The translations under genes were made by a program, and so were the position numbers. From contig NZ_CP037423.1 in the NCBI RefSeq assembly GCF_007754155.1, positions 2,542,001 through 2,606,000 of the forward strand: DNA of 64,000 bases, read 5' to 3'. Numbering within the stretch: position 1 is the stretch's first letter; each line of letters starts with the position of its first letter. The notes under the pieces were generated by a model that was not told the DNA's origin, did no database searches, and saw only the letters and a list, made by a program, of their open reading frames with translations. Source of the DNA: Stieleria neptunia (GTDB lineage Bacteria > Planctomycetota > Planctomycetia > Pirellulales > Pirellulaceae). This document shows positions 15,970-22,997 of the stretch, piece after piece.

Positions 15970-16581
15970 ATGCCATGGCAATACCAAACTCCGCCGGACC
16001 TTACGACCGCTGATGAGCGGTTCGCACATTTTCGGTCAATCATGGACAGGCGCGCTGCCGACTTGCAGCAGGTGGGCTGGCGTCAACTGTCGCCGGTCGA
16101 GGACGCGCAACTCGAGGCAAAATTGCGAATCCGCTACCCATTAGACAACTCCCAGCCACCTGAACCGCACGCGACATGGGATATATCCGTAATCTACGCA
16201 TCGGAATCTAATTACACCGAATTGGAGACAGACCTCAACCTGCGAATGCTGGAAGCGCTGCGTGAATGCACCGAGCCAACTGAAGAAATATATGCGATAG
16301 ACTGGCAGCATGATTGGTACAGCTTCAATCCTCATAATCTTCGATCAGATGGGGCACCGTATGAATGGGCAGTTCCAATTCTTCCCGACGGCGATTTCTA
16401 CCTGTTCATTCCAAATGACCACCGCTTTGGGGTTTACGGATTCCCGCAAACCAATTCGATCGTGATCTGTGGCCACGAATTTCTCGCCGCCATTGATTCA
16501 AATCCACCCAAAGTGTTTTCCCGTCGGCTCACTGATTGTCGCTCACACGTCCCACCGAAACGCACGATAACAAAGCCGTGA
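15970..16581 (+). CDS. DUF2716 family protein
   Basis: A 203-residue soluble protein. The conserved core of DUF2716 is clear: WDISVIYASESNYTELETDL, then IYAIDWQHDWYSFNPH, and EWAVPILPDGDFYLFIPNDH followed by RFGVYGFPQTNSIVICG. Length and domain order fit a complete family member; its biochemical function is unknown. The frame is open further upstream through attC20, but ATG 15970, 29 bases after the R' box, is the sensible start. The stop lies within attC21. Confidence 0.82.
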   Translation: MPWQYQTPPDLTTADERFAHFRSIMDRRAADLQQVGWRQLSPVEDAQLEAKLRIRYPLDNSQPPEPHATWDISVIYASESNYTELETDLNLRMLEALRECTEPTEEIYAIDWQHDWYSFNPHNLRSDGAPYEWAVPILPDGDFYLFIPNDHRFGVYGFPQTNSIVICGHEFLAAIDSNPPKVFSRRLTDCRSHVPPKRTITKP

Positions 16582-16654
16582 ACCGGAGCACTCAATCACG
16601 CGGCAACTGAAATCAAAGTCTTCCGTTCGTTCCCGGTTACGGCAGGCGTTCCTC
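16565..16654 (+). other. attC site 21
   Basis: R'' CGATAAC and R' GTTCCTC. Arms GCCGTGAACCGGAGCACTC and GTTCGTTCCCGGTTACGGC with two extrahelical bases. The stop of the DUF2716 gene is inside the site. Confidence 0.82.
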
Positions 16655-16666
16655 GTCGGAAAATGA

Positions 16667-17161
16667 ATGCTCATGAGCCATCGTGCCAACTACGTCATCG
16701 TGGAAGATGGGGTCGCGGTCGCCTATTTCAACAGCTACGGAGCAATGGGAGCCATTTACGGGGCCGCCAAGGGGCCAGACGAATTCAGCGATGAACTTAC
16801 GTATGAGGCGGAAGAAGTTGATGAGCTAATGGACAGCGCTTTCGCGGAAGCGGCTATCCTCATTGATCACGACGCAAAACAGTGCATTCTTTACGGCTAT
16901 TCTTGGGGGCCGGAATACTGGGTTGACGGTGATGGCAATCCGTTTCCAGATCTTGTTGAATTGGATGAATTGCTAGCGGAATCACCCGATAAGTTCATTG
17001 CAAAGATTCAACCAGCATGGGATGGATGGGATCTGAAATTCGATGAACGTGGCATCGATGCGGTTGTCGAATATTTACGGGACAATGACTTGTCGCTTAA
17101 GGCAGCAACGAAGCGGCAATCAAAGAAGGTCGCGAAGAAAAAGGCCGCGAGAAAAAAATAA
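16667..17161 (+). CDS. cassette-encoded acidic protein with Lys-rich tail
   Basis: A 164-residue soluble protein. Residues 1-145 are acidic (DEFSDELTYEAEEVDELMD, WVDGDGNPFPDLVELDELL); the last 20 are very basic (SKKVAKKKAARKK), a histone-H1-like tail seen in several bacterial nucleoid or DNA-associated proteins. ATG 16667 and an in-frame ATG at 16673 are both possible. The stop is 25 bases before attC22. Not recognised; DNA or RNA contact by the tail is inference. Confidence 0.65.
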   Translation: MLMSHRANYVIVEDGVAVAYFNSYGAMGAIYGAAKGPDEFSDELTYEAEEVDELMDSAFAEAAILIDHDAKQCILYGYSWGPEYWVDGDGNPFPDLVELDELLAESPDKFIAKIQPAWDGWDLKFDERGIDAVVEYLRDNDLSLKAATKRQSKKVAKKKAARKK

Positions 17162-17186
17162 TTGCGTACTGCCACTCGATGACAGC

Positions 17187-17277
17187 GAGGAACCAAGTGG
17201 TGCACCGCAGTCGGCGAGTTGAGTTTATTTTTGAGTTCAGGTCACTCGCGCCGACGCGGTGACCACCGCCGTTCCCC
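17187..17277 (+). other. attC site 22
   Basis: R'' GAGGAAC and R' GTTCCCC. The arms are those of the ORF-less-cassette subtype (TGCACCGCAGTCGGCG), although the preceding cassette has a gene. Confidence 0.9.
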
Positions 17278-17290
17278 GACCGGACAGCAC

Positions 17291-17560
17291 CTACGCGGTG
17301 ATGGCCTCGCGATCCAGTTCGACACGCTTGACCGCCAAGCCGCACTGCTCGACCTGTGCCACTGCGGAACGCATTGCCTCGTCACGTGATTCTGCCTCGC
17401 GATCAAACACGATTTCGATACCGTCGTCATGCCCCGCGAGATGACCGTCATCGCACCCCGCTGCCGCCAATTTATCCGCCAGATCGAGAATCTGCTGTTC
17501 GGACATCACTTGGTGAGGTACCACCACTCGAAATCGGTATTCCGTCATTTGATTGCTCAC
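17291..17560 (-). CDS. HicB-like antitoxin candidate
   Basis: An 89-residue protein in the reverse orientation, starting one base after the stop of the HicA-like gene, so the two are surely co-transcribed. It begins MTEYRFRVVVPHQVMSEQQI (second Met) and has a central GIEIVFDREAESRDEAMRSA, an alpha/beta pattern typical of short partner proteins that sit next to HicA-like toxins. The order toxin then antitoxin is that of hicAB. The antitoxin role is inferred from context. Confidence 0.65.
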   Translation of the reverse strand: MSNQMTEYRFRVVVPHQVMSEQQILDLADKLAAAGCDDGHLAGHDDGIEIVFDREAESRDEAMRSAVAQVEQCGLAVKRVELDREAITA

Positions 17561-17561
17561 T

Positions 17562-17789
17562 TTAGTTATCGGGTCCGGGGCACGCGGCTACTTTTCGTCC
17601 AATTTGCTTTGCATGGTTCTGGGGGTTCTTCGGTGTCGAGTAGATCGCCATCCAGCAGGGACGGTGCCCGTATCCACATTTAATTGTACCCCACGCATGG
17701 GCTCTTGGCCCACTTTTCTTTACTGTCCATCCGGCGGCTTCGGCCAGCGTCAGGGCCGCTCGAATCTCTTTGTTCCGATGGTTTGCCAT
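17562..17789 (-). CDS. HicA-like toxin candidate
   Basis: A 75-residue basic protein. NKEIRAALTLAEAAGWTVKK followed by HAWGTIKC and the C-terminal STPKNPQNHAKQIGRKV matches the short double-stranded-RNA-binding-fold mRNA interferases of the HicA type. The conserved His is in HAWG. The longer open frame upstream is repeat sequence; this ATG has CAGGAG eight bases before it. It is reversed relative to the array and therefore probably uses its own promoter, as toxin-antitoxin cassettes do in large integrons. Confidence 0.7.
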   Translation of the reverse strand: MANHRNKEIRAALTLAEAAGWTVKKSGPRAHAWGTIKCGYGHRPCWMAIYSTPKNPQNHAKQIGRKVAACPGPDN

Positions 17790-17837
17790 GCTTTGCTCCT
17801 GCCGATATTCTAACGGGAGCTGTTGCCCACAGCGAAC

Positions 17838-18415
17838 CCCTGAACGACAGCGCCCACTTCTTCTTTTGCGTCTTCTCGCGTTCTTTTGTGGCAATTGATT
17901 CGCCGTCGTTGGATCGTGACCCATAGGACGCTCCTCTGATTTCATCGAGCTTCTGTTTCCTGAGATTCGCATTTGATGTCACGGTTCGATAGATGCGCGG
18001 TCGACTCGGCCGAGGAAGACAAACCGACGCCTGTTGATTCGAGTACGAGCACGAGTACCACGGTGCTGAGTACGAGGGCGGCTTTCAGGCCCGGAGGGCC
18101 GGTAGAGTGTCTGCCGGTGGCGTGAGCCACCGGGGGAGGATTCAAAGGCACGCCCTAGGCCCAGCGGGTCGACACAATGCCCGGGCTTGGCGTGGCCCCG
18201 GAGCCCCATTGTGCCGGCCTTCCAGGCCTCAGCAAATCCGTTCTTTCGATACCGGTGGCTGACACCACCGGCAAGCATTGTGCCAGCCCTCCGGGCTTCA
18301 TCCCGACTCCACATAGAAATCGGTTCAGCGAGGGGAGTGAAAGTTTCCACGGCGATTTCGATGGAGTACATTGGCACCGAGCGACGATGGCTCAAGCCGT
18401 CGTCGAGGCCGGACG
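17838..18415 (+). repeat. ORF-less module A7 fused to the toxin-antitoxin cassette
   Basis: From about 17838 the sequence is the standard ORF-less cassette (CTTCTTCTTTTGCGTCTTCT module, GTGCGCGGTCGACTCGG module, GAGTAC arm at 18035-18078, GC-rich repeat from 18085, pre-attC module). There is no attC between it and the HicA-like gene, so the two form one composite cassette ending at attC23. Confidence 0.7.
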
Positions 18416-18506
18416 CGTGAACTAAGTGGTGCACCGCAGTCGGCGAGTGGAGTTTGTTTTTGAGTTCTGGTCCATCGCGCCGACGCGATGACCACCGCCG
18501 TTCACG
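18416..18506 (+). other. attC site 23
   Basis: R'' CGTGAAC and R' GTTCACG, arms TGCACCGCAGTCGGCG and CGCCGACGCGATG; ORF-less-cassette subtype. Confidence 0.9.
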
Positions 18507-19445
18507 CTGCTGCCCCACGCCTGACGACAGCGTCCACTTCTTCTTTTGTGTCTTCTTGTGCTTTTTGTGGCACGTGATCTGCGGCGGTTTGACTGGTGCG
18601 CTGACGTACTCGCTGGAAGGGGCTCACGCAAAGTCGCAAAGCCGCAAAGATTAGAACCCATTCCTTGGCGGCTTTGCGTGGTCCTTGTTCCCCTTGACCA
18701 CGCTGATGCCGCAATGAGTACGCAGCGAACTGCGCCCACCGGATTTCGTCAGACCTCTGTTTCCTGGGATTCGCATTTGATGTCACCGTTCGGTAGGTGC
18801 GCGGTCGACTCGGCCGAGGAAAACGAACCGACGCCCGAAATGGTGACTGCTTAGCGTTTCCGAATCCGAAGGGATCGGTGGAGCGGATTTGGCTGGCGGG
18901 GCGATGTGTCTTAGGCCCGGAGGGCCGGTGAAGTGTCTGCCGGTGGCGTCAGCCCAATGCCATCTACTTTGACGCCAAGCGGGGTGTTTTTGTTAGCGGT
19001 AGGGCGCGAGCCCTCCGGTCTTTCACGGTGTTTTTGAAGCGCAACCGGACGACTCGTGCCATTCCGCTAACACCTCTCGTGCCAAAGTAGATGGCATTGG
19101 GCGTCAGCCATCGGGGGTGGATTCAAAGGAATCCCCAAGGCCCAGCGGGTCGACACAATGCCCGGCTTGGAGTGGACCGGGAGCCCCATTGTGCCGGCCT
19201 TTCAGGCCTCAGCAAATCCGTTCTTTCGATACCGGTGGCTGTTGCCACCGGCAAGCATTGTGCCAGCCCTCCGGGCTTCATCGCGACTTCAAGAAGAAAT
19301 CGGTACAGCAAGGCGGGTGAAATTTCCCTCGATGATTCCGATCGAGTACATTGGCCGTCAGCGGCGATGGTTCGGTGCACCGCAGTCGGTGAGTCGAGTT
19401 TGTTTTTGAGTTCAGGTCCATCGCGCCGACGCGGTGACCACCGCC
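18507..19445 (+). repeat. ORF-less module A8 with a MITE, fused to the next gene
   Basis: The usual ORF-less modules, but with an inserted stretch rich in GCAAAGTCGCAAAGCCGCAAAG (18629 on) and a 149-bp MITE (18953-19101) inside the GC-rich repeat. It ends in an attC remnant, so it is locked to the gene at 19478. Confidence 0.7.
18953..19101 (+). mobile_element. MITE copy 1, 149 bp
   Basis: Perfect 19-bp terminal inverted repeats (CCCAATGCCATCTACTTTG) and a 6-bp direct repeat CGTCAG on both sides (18947-18952 and 19102-19107). The interior contains the dispersed GGGCGCGAGCCCTCCGG repeat and no ORF. Confidence 0.82.
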
Positions 19446-19452
19446 GTTCGTC
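19374..19452 (+). other. attC remnant lacking R'' (copy 1)
   Basis: Compared with attC23, a deletion of about 38 bases removed the R'' box and the first part of the left arm: the sequence passes from GCGGCGATGGTTC straight to GGTGCACCGCAGTCGG. The right half and R' GTTCGTC are intact. Without R'' the hairpin cannot form the R box, so this site should be dead for IntI. Confidence 0.8.
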
Positions 19453-19477
19453 GCAAATGGTGATTCCGCCATCCTCA

Positions 19478-19924
19478 ATGAACCTTTTCTACATACTCGC
19501 TCACGGGCATTCGTTCGACGTCGAACGGTTTATTGGGAGTTCAACGTTGATACCGTCACTGACGTGGAATGTCGGACAGCGGTCGCACGGAATGGTTCGG
19601 GCAGATACGGACGGGTTTATCATTTACCTCACTGAGGAAGCACTTGGCTATCAAGCTCAGCAGACAATAGCGGTGGAATTCATCCGTAAGAATCAGGAGG
19701 AACTACGACGCTGTTGTAACTTTCCAGGAGTCGACTACTTTCTGCTTTCACTTCATGTCGTTTTGCCGCTAACCGATTCGACTTTCGGCTTTGGGGCGAA
19801 TGCGAATATGGATCTGCTTGAAGCGTGTGTAGGAGTAGGACTTAACCCAACCATATTCGTTGAATTCGACCGTGGGACTGGCGATTCCAATTTGCTTGAC
19901 ACGAATCAAGGCAACGCCGAATAA
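19478..19924 (+). CDS. duplicated cassette protein, copy 1
   Basis: A 148-residue soluble protein starting MNLFYILAHGHSFDVERFIG. The open frame is longer upstream, but that part is repeat sequence. An ATG at 19457 is changed to AAG in copy 2, so ATG 19478 is the shared start. The pattern of a short N-terminal strand, a helix (FIRKNQEELRRCC) and a C-terminal EACVGVGLNPTIFVEFDRG resembles small alpha/beta cassette proteins such as DUF4279, but I cannot assign it. A virtually identical copy lies 1387 bases downstream. Confidence 0.75.
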   Translation: MNLFYILAHGHSFDVERFIGSSTLIPSLTWNVGQRSHGMVRADTDGFIIYLTEEALGYQAQQTIAVEFIRKNQEELRRCCNFPGVDYFLLSLHVVLPLTDSTFGFGANANMDLLEACVGVGLNPTIFVEFDRGTGDSNLLDTNQGNAE

Positions 19925-19926
19925 TG

Positions 19927-20017
19927 GACGAACCATGGATTGCAACGAAGTGCTCGATCGGCTGTTTCACCTCGCGTAGAATCAACTGCTCGCACTCGCT
20001 GAATCCGAACGTTCACG
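19927..20017 (+). other. attC site 24
   Basis: R'' GACGAAC and R' GTTCACG. Arms GGATTGCAACGAAGTGCTCG and TGCTCGCACTCGCTGAATCC. Confidence 0.88.
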
Positions 20018-20832
20018 CTGACAACCGGCGTCTGACGACAGCGCCCACTTCTTCTTTTGCGTCTTCTCGCGTTCTTTTGTGGCAATTGATTTGCTGTCGT
20101 TTGATCGTGGCCCGAAGGGCGCCCACCGGAATTCGTCGAACCTCCGTTTCCTGGGTTTCGCATTTGACGTCACCGTTCGCTAGGTGCGCGGTCGACTCGG
20201 CCGAGGAAAACGAACTGACGCCCGAAATGGTGACTGCTTAGCGTTTCCGAATCCGAAGGGATCGGTGGAGCGGATTTGGCTGGCGGGGCGATGTGTCTTA
20301 GGCCCGGAGGGCCGGTGAAGTGTCTGCCGGTGGCGTCAGCCCAATGCCATCTACTTTGACGCCAAGCGGGGTGTTTTTGTTAGCGGTAGGGCGCGAGCCC
20401 TCCGGTCTTTCACGGTGTTTTTGAAGCGCAACCGGACGACTCGTGCCATTCCGCTAACACCTCTCGTGCCAAAGTAGATGGCATTGGGCGTCAGCCATCG
20501 GGGGTGGATTCAAAGGAATCCCCAAGGCCCAGCGGGTCGACACAATGCCCGGCTTGGAGTGGACCGGGAGCCCCATTGTGCCGGCCTTTCAGGCCTCAGC
20601 AAATCCGTTCTTTCGATACCGGTGGCTGACGCCACCGGCAAGCATTGTGCCAGCCCTCCGGGCTTCATCGCGACTTCAAGAAGAAATCGGTACAGCAAGG
20701 CGGGTGAAATTTCCCTCGATGATTCCGATCGAGTACATTGGCCGTCAACGGCGATGGTTCGGTGCACCGCAGTCGGTGAGTCGAGTTTGTTTTTGAGTTC
20801 AGGTCCATCGCGCCGACGCGGTGACCACCGCC
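20018..20832 (+). repeat. ORF-less module A9 with MITE, fused to the next gene
   Basis: Second copy of the A8-type module within the tandem repeat, but with the standard CTTCTTCTTTTGCGTCTTCT 5' part. The MITE is at 20340-20488 and the module ends in the second attC remnant. Confidence 0.75.
20340..20488 (+). mobile_element. MITE copy 2
   Basis: Identical position within the second tandem unit, same 19-bp terminal repeats and CGTCAG flanks. It was copied by the tandem duplication, not by a new insertion. Confidence 0.82.
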
Positions 20833-20839
20833 GTTCGTC
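20761..20839 (+). other. attC remnant lacking R'' (copy 2)
   Basis: Same deletion as the remnant at 19374, with one base change upstream (CGTCAACGGCG). R' GTTCGTC is kept. Confidence 0.8.
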
Positions 20840-20864
20840 GCAAAAGGTGATTCCGCCATCCTCA

Positions 20865-21311
20865 ATGAACCTTTTCTACATACTCGCTCACGGGCATTCG
20901 TTCGACGTCGAACGGTTTATTGGGAGTTCAACGTTGATACCGTCACTGACGTGGAATGTCGGACAGCGGTCGCACGGAATGGTTCGGGCAGATACGGACG
21001 GGTTTATCATTTACCTCACTGAGGAAGCACTTGGCTATCAAGCTCAGCAGACAATAGCGGTGGAATTCATCCGTAAGAATCAGGAGGAACTACGACGCTG
21101 TTGTAACTTTCCAGGAGTCGACTACTTTCTGCTTTCACTTCATGTCGTGTTGCCGCTAACCGATTCGACTTTCGGCTTTGGGGCGAATGCGAATATGGAT
21201 CTGCTTGAAGCGTGTGTAGGAGTAGGACTTAACCCAACCATATTCGTTGAATTCGACCGTGGGACTGGCGATTCCAATTTGCTTGACACGAATCAAGGCA
21301 ACGCCGAATAA
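20865..21311 (+). CDS. duplicated cassette protein, copy 2
   Basis: Same 148-residue product as at 19478-19924. The one difference I noted within the gene (T to G in the Val codon of VVLPL, 21150) is silent. The two copies each sit in a complete cassette with its own attC, so one could be excised alone. Confidence 0.75.
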   Translation: MNLFYILAHGHSFDVERFIGSSTLIPSLTWNVGQRSHGMVRADTDGFIIYLTEEALGYQAQQTIAVEFIRKNQEELRRCCNFPGVDYFLLSLHVVLPLTDSTFGFGANANMDLLEACVGVGLNPTIFVEFDRGTGDSNLLDTNQGNAE

Positions 21312-21313
21312 TG

Positions 21314-21404
21314 GACGAACCATGGATTGCAACGAAGTGCTCGATCGGCTGTTTCACCTCGCGTAGAATCAACTGCTCGCACTCGCTGAATCCGAACGTT
21401 CACG
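21314..21404 (+). other. attC site 25
   Basis: Identical to attC24: R'' GACGAAC and R' GTTCACG. Confidence 0.88.
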
Positions 21405-22257
21405 CTGACAACCGGCGTCTGACGACAGCGCCCACTTCTTCTTTTGCGTCTTCTCGCGTTCTTTTGTGGCAATTGATTTGCTGTCGTTTGATCGTGGCCC
21501 GAAGGGCGCCCACCGGAATTCGTCGAACCTCCGTTTCCTGGGTTTCGCATTTGACGTCACCGTTCGCTAGGTGCGCGGTCGACTCGGCCGAGGAAAACGA
21601 ACTGACGCCCGAAATGGTGACTGCTTAGCGTTTCCGAATCCGAAGGGATCGGTGGAGCGGATTTGGCTGGCGGGGCGATGTGTCTTAGGCCCGGAGGGCC
21701 GGTGAAGTGTCTGCCGGTGGCGTCAGCCCAATGCCATCTACTTTGACGCCAAGCGGGGTGTTTTTGTTAGCGGTAGGGCGCGAGCCCTCCGGTCTTTCAC
21801 GGTGTTTTTGAAGCGCAACCGGACGACTCGTGCCATTCCGCTAACACCTCTCGTGCCAAAGTAGATGGCATTGGGCGTCAGCCATCGGGGGTGGATTCAA
21901 AGGAATCCCCAAGGCCCAGCGGGTCGACACAATGCCCGGCTTGGAGTGGACCGGGAGCCCCATTGTGCCGGCCTTTCAGGCCTCAGCAAATCCGTTCTTT
22001 CGATACCGGTGGCTGACGCCACCGGCAAGCATTGTGCCAGCCCTCCAGGCTTCATCGCGACTTCACAAAGAAATCGGTCCAACAAGGGGAGTGAAGTTTT
22101 TCAAGGCGATTCCGATGGGGTACATTGGCACAGAGCGGCGATGGCTCGGGCTGTCGTCGTGGCCGGACGCGCGAACCATCCGCCCGCACACGCAGGCACG
22201 GAGTCGGCGTCAATCGAAAACGCAATGTCGTTCGCCGTGCCGCGGTGAACGTTGGAC
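21405..22257 (+). repeat. ORF-less cassette A10 with MITE
   Basis: The third tandem unit. It follows copies 1 and 2 to about 22045, then has its own pre-attC module (TACATTGGCACAGAGCGG) and a normal attC. It carries the MITE at 21727-21875 but no gene. Confidence 0.75.
21727..21875 (+). mobile_element. MITE copy 3
   Basis: Same 19-bp terminal repeats and CGTCAG flanks as copies 1 and 2, within the third tandem unit. Confidence 0.82.
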
Positions 22258-22264
22258 GTTCTGT
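22170..22264 (+). other. attC site 26
   Basis: R'' CGCGAAC and R' GTTCTGT. Arms CCCGCACACGCAGGCACGG and CCGTGCCGCGGTGAACG with extrahelical bases. The arms differ from those of the ORF-less subtype although the preceding sequence is that of an ORF-less cassette, which suggests a hybrid. Confidence 0.8.
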
Positions 22265-22285
22265 CACTTGGAGAACCTTTACGCA

Positions 22286-22906
22286 ATGGCACTACCGATT
22301 GACTTGTGGCTGATTCATCCAGAAGCGGAAATGTGCGATGCGTTCCGCGATCGCTTCGAAGGACTACCACGTGTCACGGTCATTCAATCACGTTTCGAGG
22401 ATTTGCCACCGCACGACTGCTTCGTTACCGCTGCAAACGCATTCGGAATCATGAATGCTGGCATCGACGCTGCCGTCGTTCGATTTCATGGTGACGAATT
22501 GATGCGTCGCGTGCAGGCTCGAATCATGGATGAATACCTTGGCGAACAACCGATCGGCACCTCATTCATCGAATCCACTGGCACTGCTGGCTATCCATTC
22601 ATTGCTCACTCTCCAACAATGCGGGTTCCGGGATCAATTGAGGGCACCGACAAAGTGTATGCCGCAACATGGGCATCGCTTCTTGCGGTCTACCGCCACA
22701 AAGCTTCAAGCCAAACGCAGATCGAGACAGTGGTGTTTCCTGCCATGGGGGCGGGGTTCGGCGGTGTGCCCTTCCTTGAGGTCGCCCGGCAAATGGCTGT
22801 CGCATACCGACACTATCTCAGCCCGCCGCATCGAATGGATTGGGACATGGTTGCTGGCCGACAGCGAGCGATACACTATGATGGCAAGCGTCAGGTCAGC
22901 AGATGA
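22286..22906 (+). CDS. macrodomain protein
   Basis: A 206-residue protein made of a single macrodomain. The ADP-ribose-binding elements are visible: CFVTAANAFGIMNAGIDAAVV (the N-A-x-G-x-M-x-x-G-I-D loop), AHSPTMRVPGSI, and the glycine-rich VVFPAMGAGFGGVPF. This type of macrodomain binds or hydrolyses ADP-ribose derivatives and occurs in ADP-ribosylation toxin-antitoxin and phage-defence settings; no partner toxin is seen here. GGAG lies upstream of ATG 22286. The open frame upstream is repeat sequence. It is the last gene of the array, furthest from the presumed integrase. Confidence 0.88.
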   Translation: MALPIDLWLIHPEAEMCDAFRDRFEGLPRVTVIQSRFEDLPPHDCFVTAANAFGIMNAGIDAAVVRFHGDELMRRVQARIMDEYLGEQPIGTSFIESTGTAGYPFIAHSPTMRVPGSIEGTDKVYAATWASLLAVYRHKASSQTQIETVVFPAMGAGFGGVPFLEVARQMAVAYRHYLSPPHRMDWDMVAGRQRAIHYDGKRQVSR

Positions 22907-22910
22907 CGGG

Positions 22911-22997
22911 ACAGAACCATCGCGTGTATCCGAGTACGCGAGTCGGCGTTTATGAGTTGAAATCTTCTCGCGTACCGGGTGACGCGTGCCGTTGAAC
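22911..22997 (+). other. attC site 27, last of the array
   Basis: R'' ACAGAAC and R' GTTGAAC. Arms CGCGTGTATCCGAGTACGCG and CGCGTACCGGGTGACGCG. No attC-like structure is seen downstream, so this marks the distal end of the cassette array. Confidence 0.88.

Larger units (their letters stand above)
18795..22045 (+). repeat. 1387-bp tandem repeat, about 2.35 copies
   Basis: Positions 18795-20181, 20182-21568 and 21569-22045 align at a constant offset of 1387 bases with only a few substitutions (for example GTTGCC/GACGCC at 19245/20632). The unit holds part of an ORF-less module, the MITE, the attC remnant, one complete gene and one intact attC. The third copy stops before the remnant attC and continues into a normal attC (attC26). 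Confidence 0.9.

Noticed and set aside
161..22997. CRISPR array
   Set aside because: The repeated units are about 90 bp imperfect hairpins separated by 300-1500 bp of mostly coding DNA, not short identical repeats with 30-40 bp spacers, and there are no cas genes.
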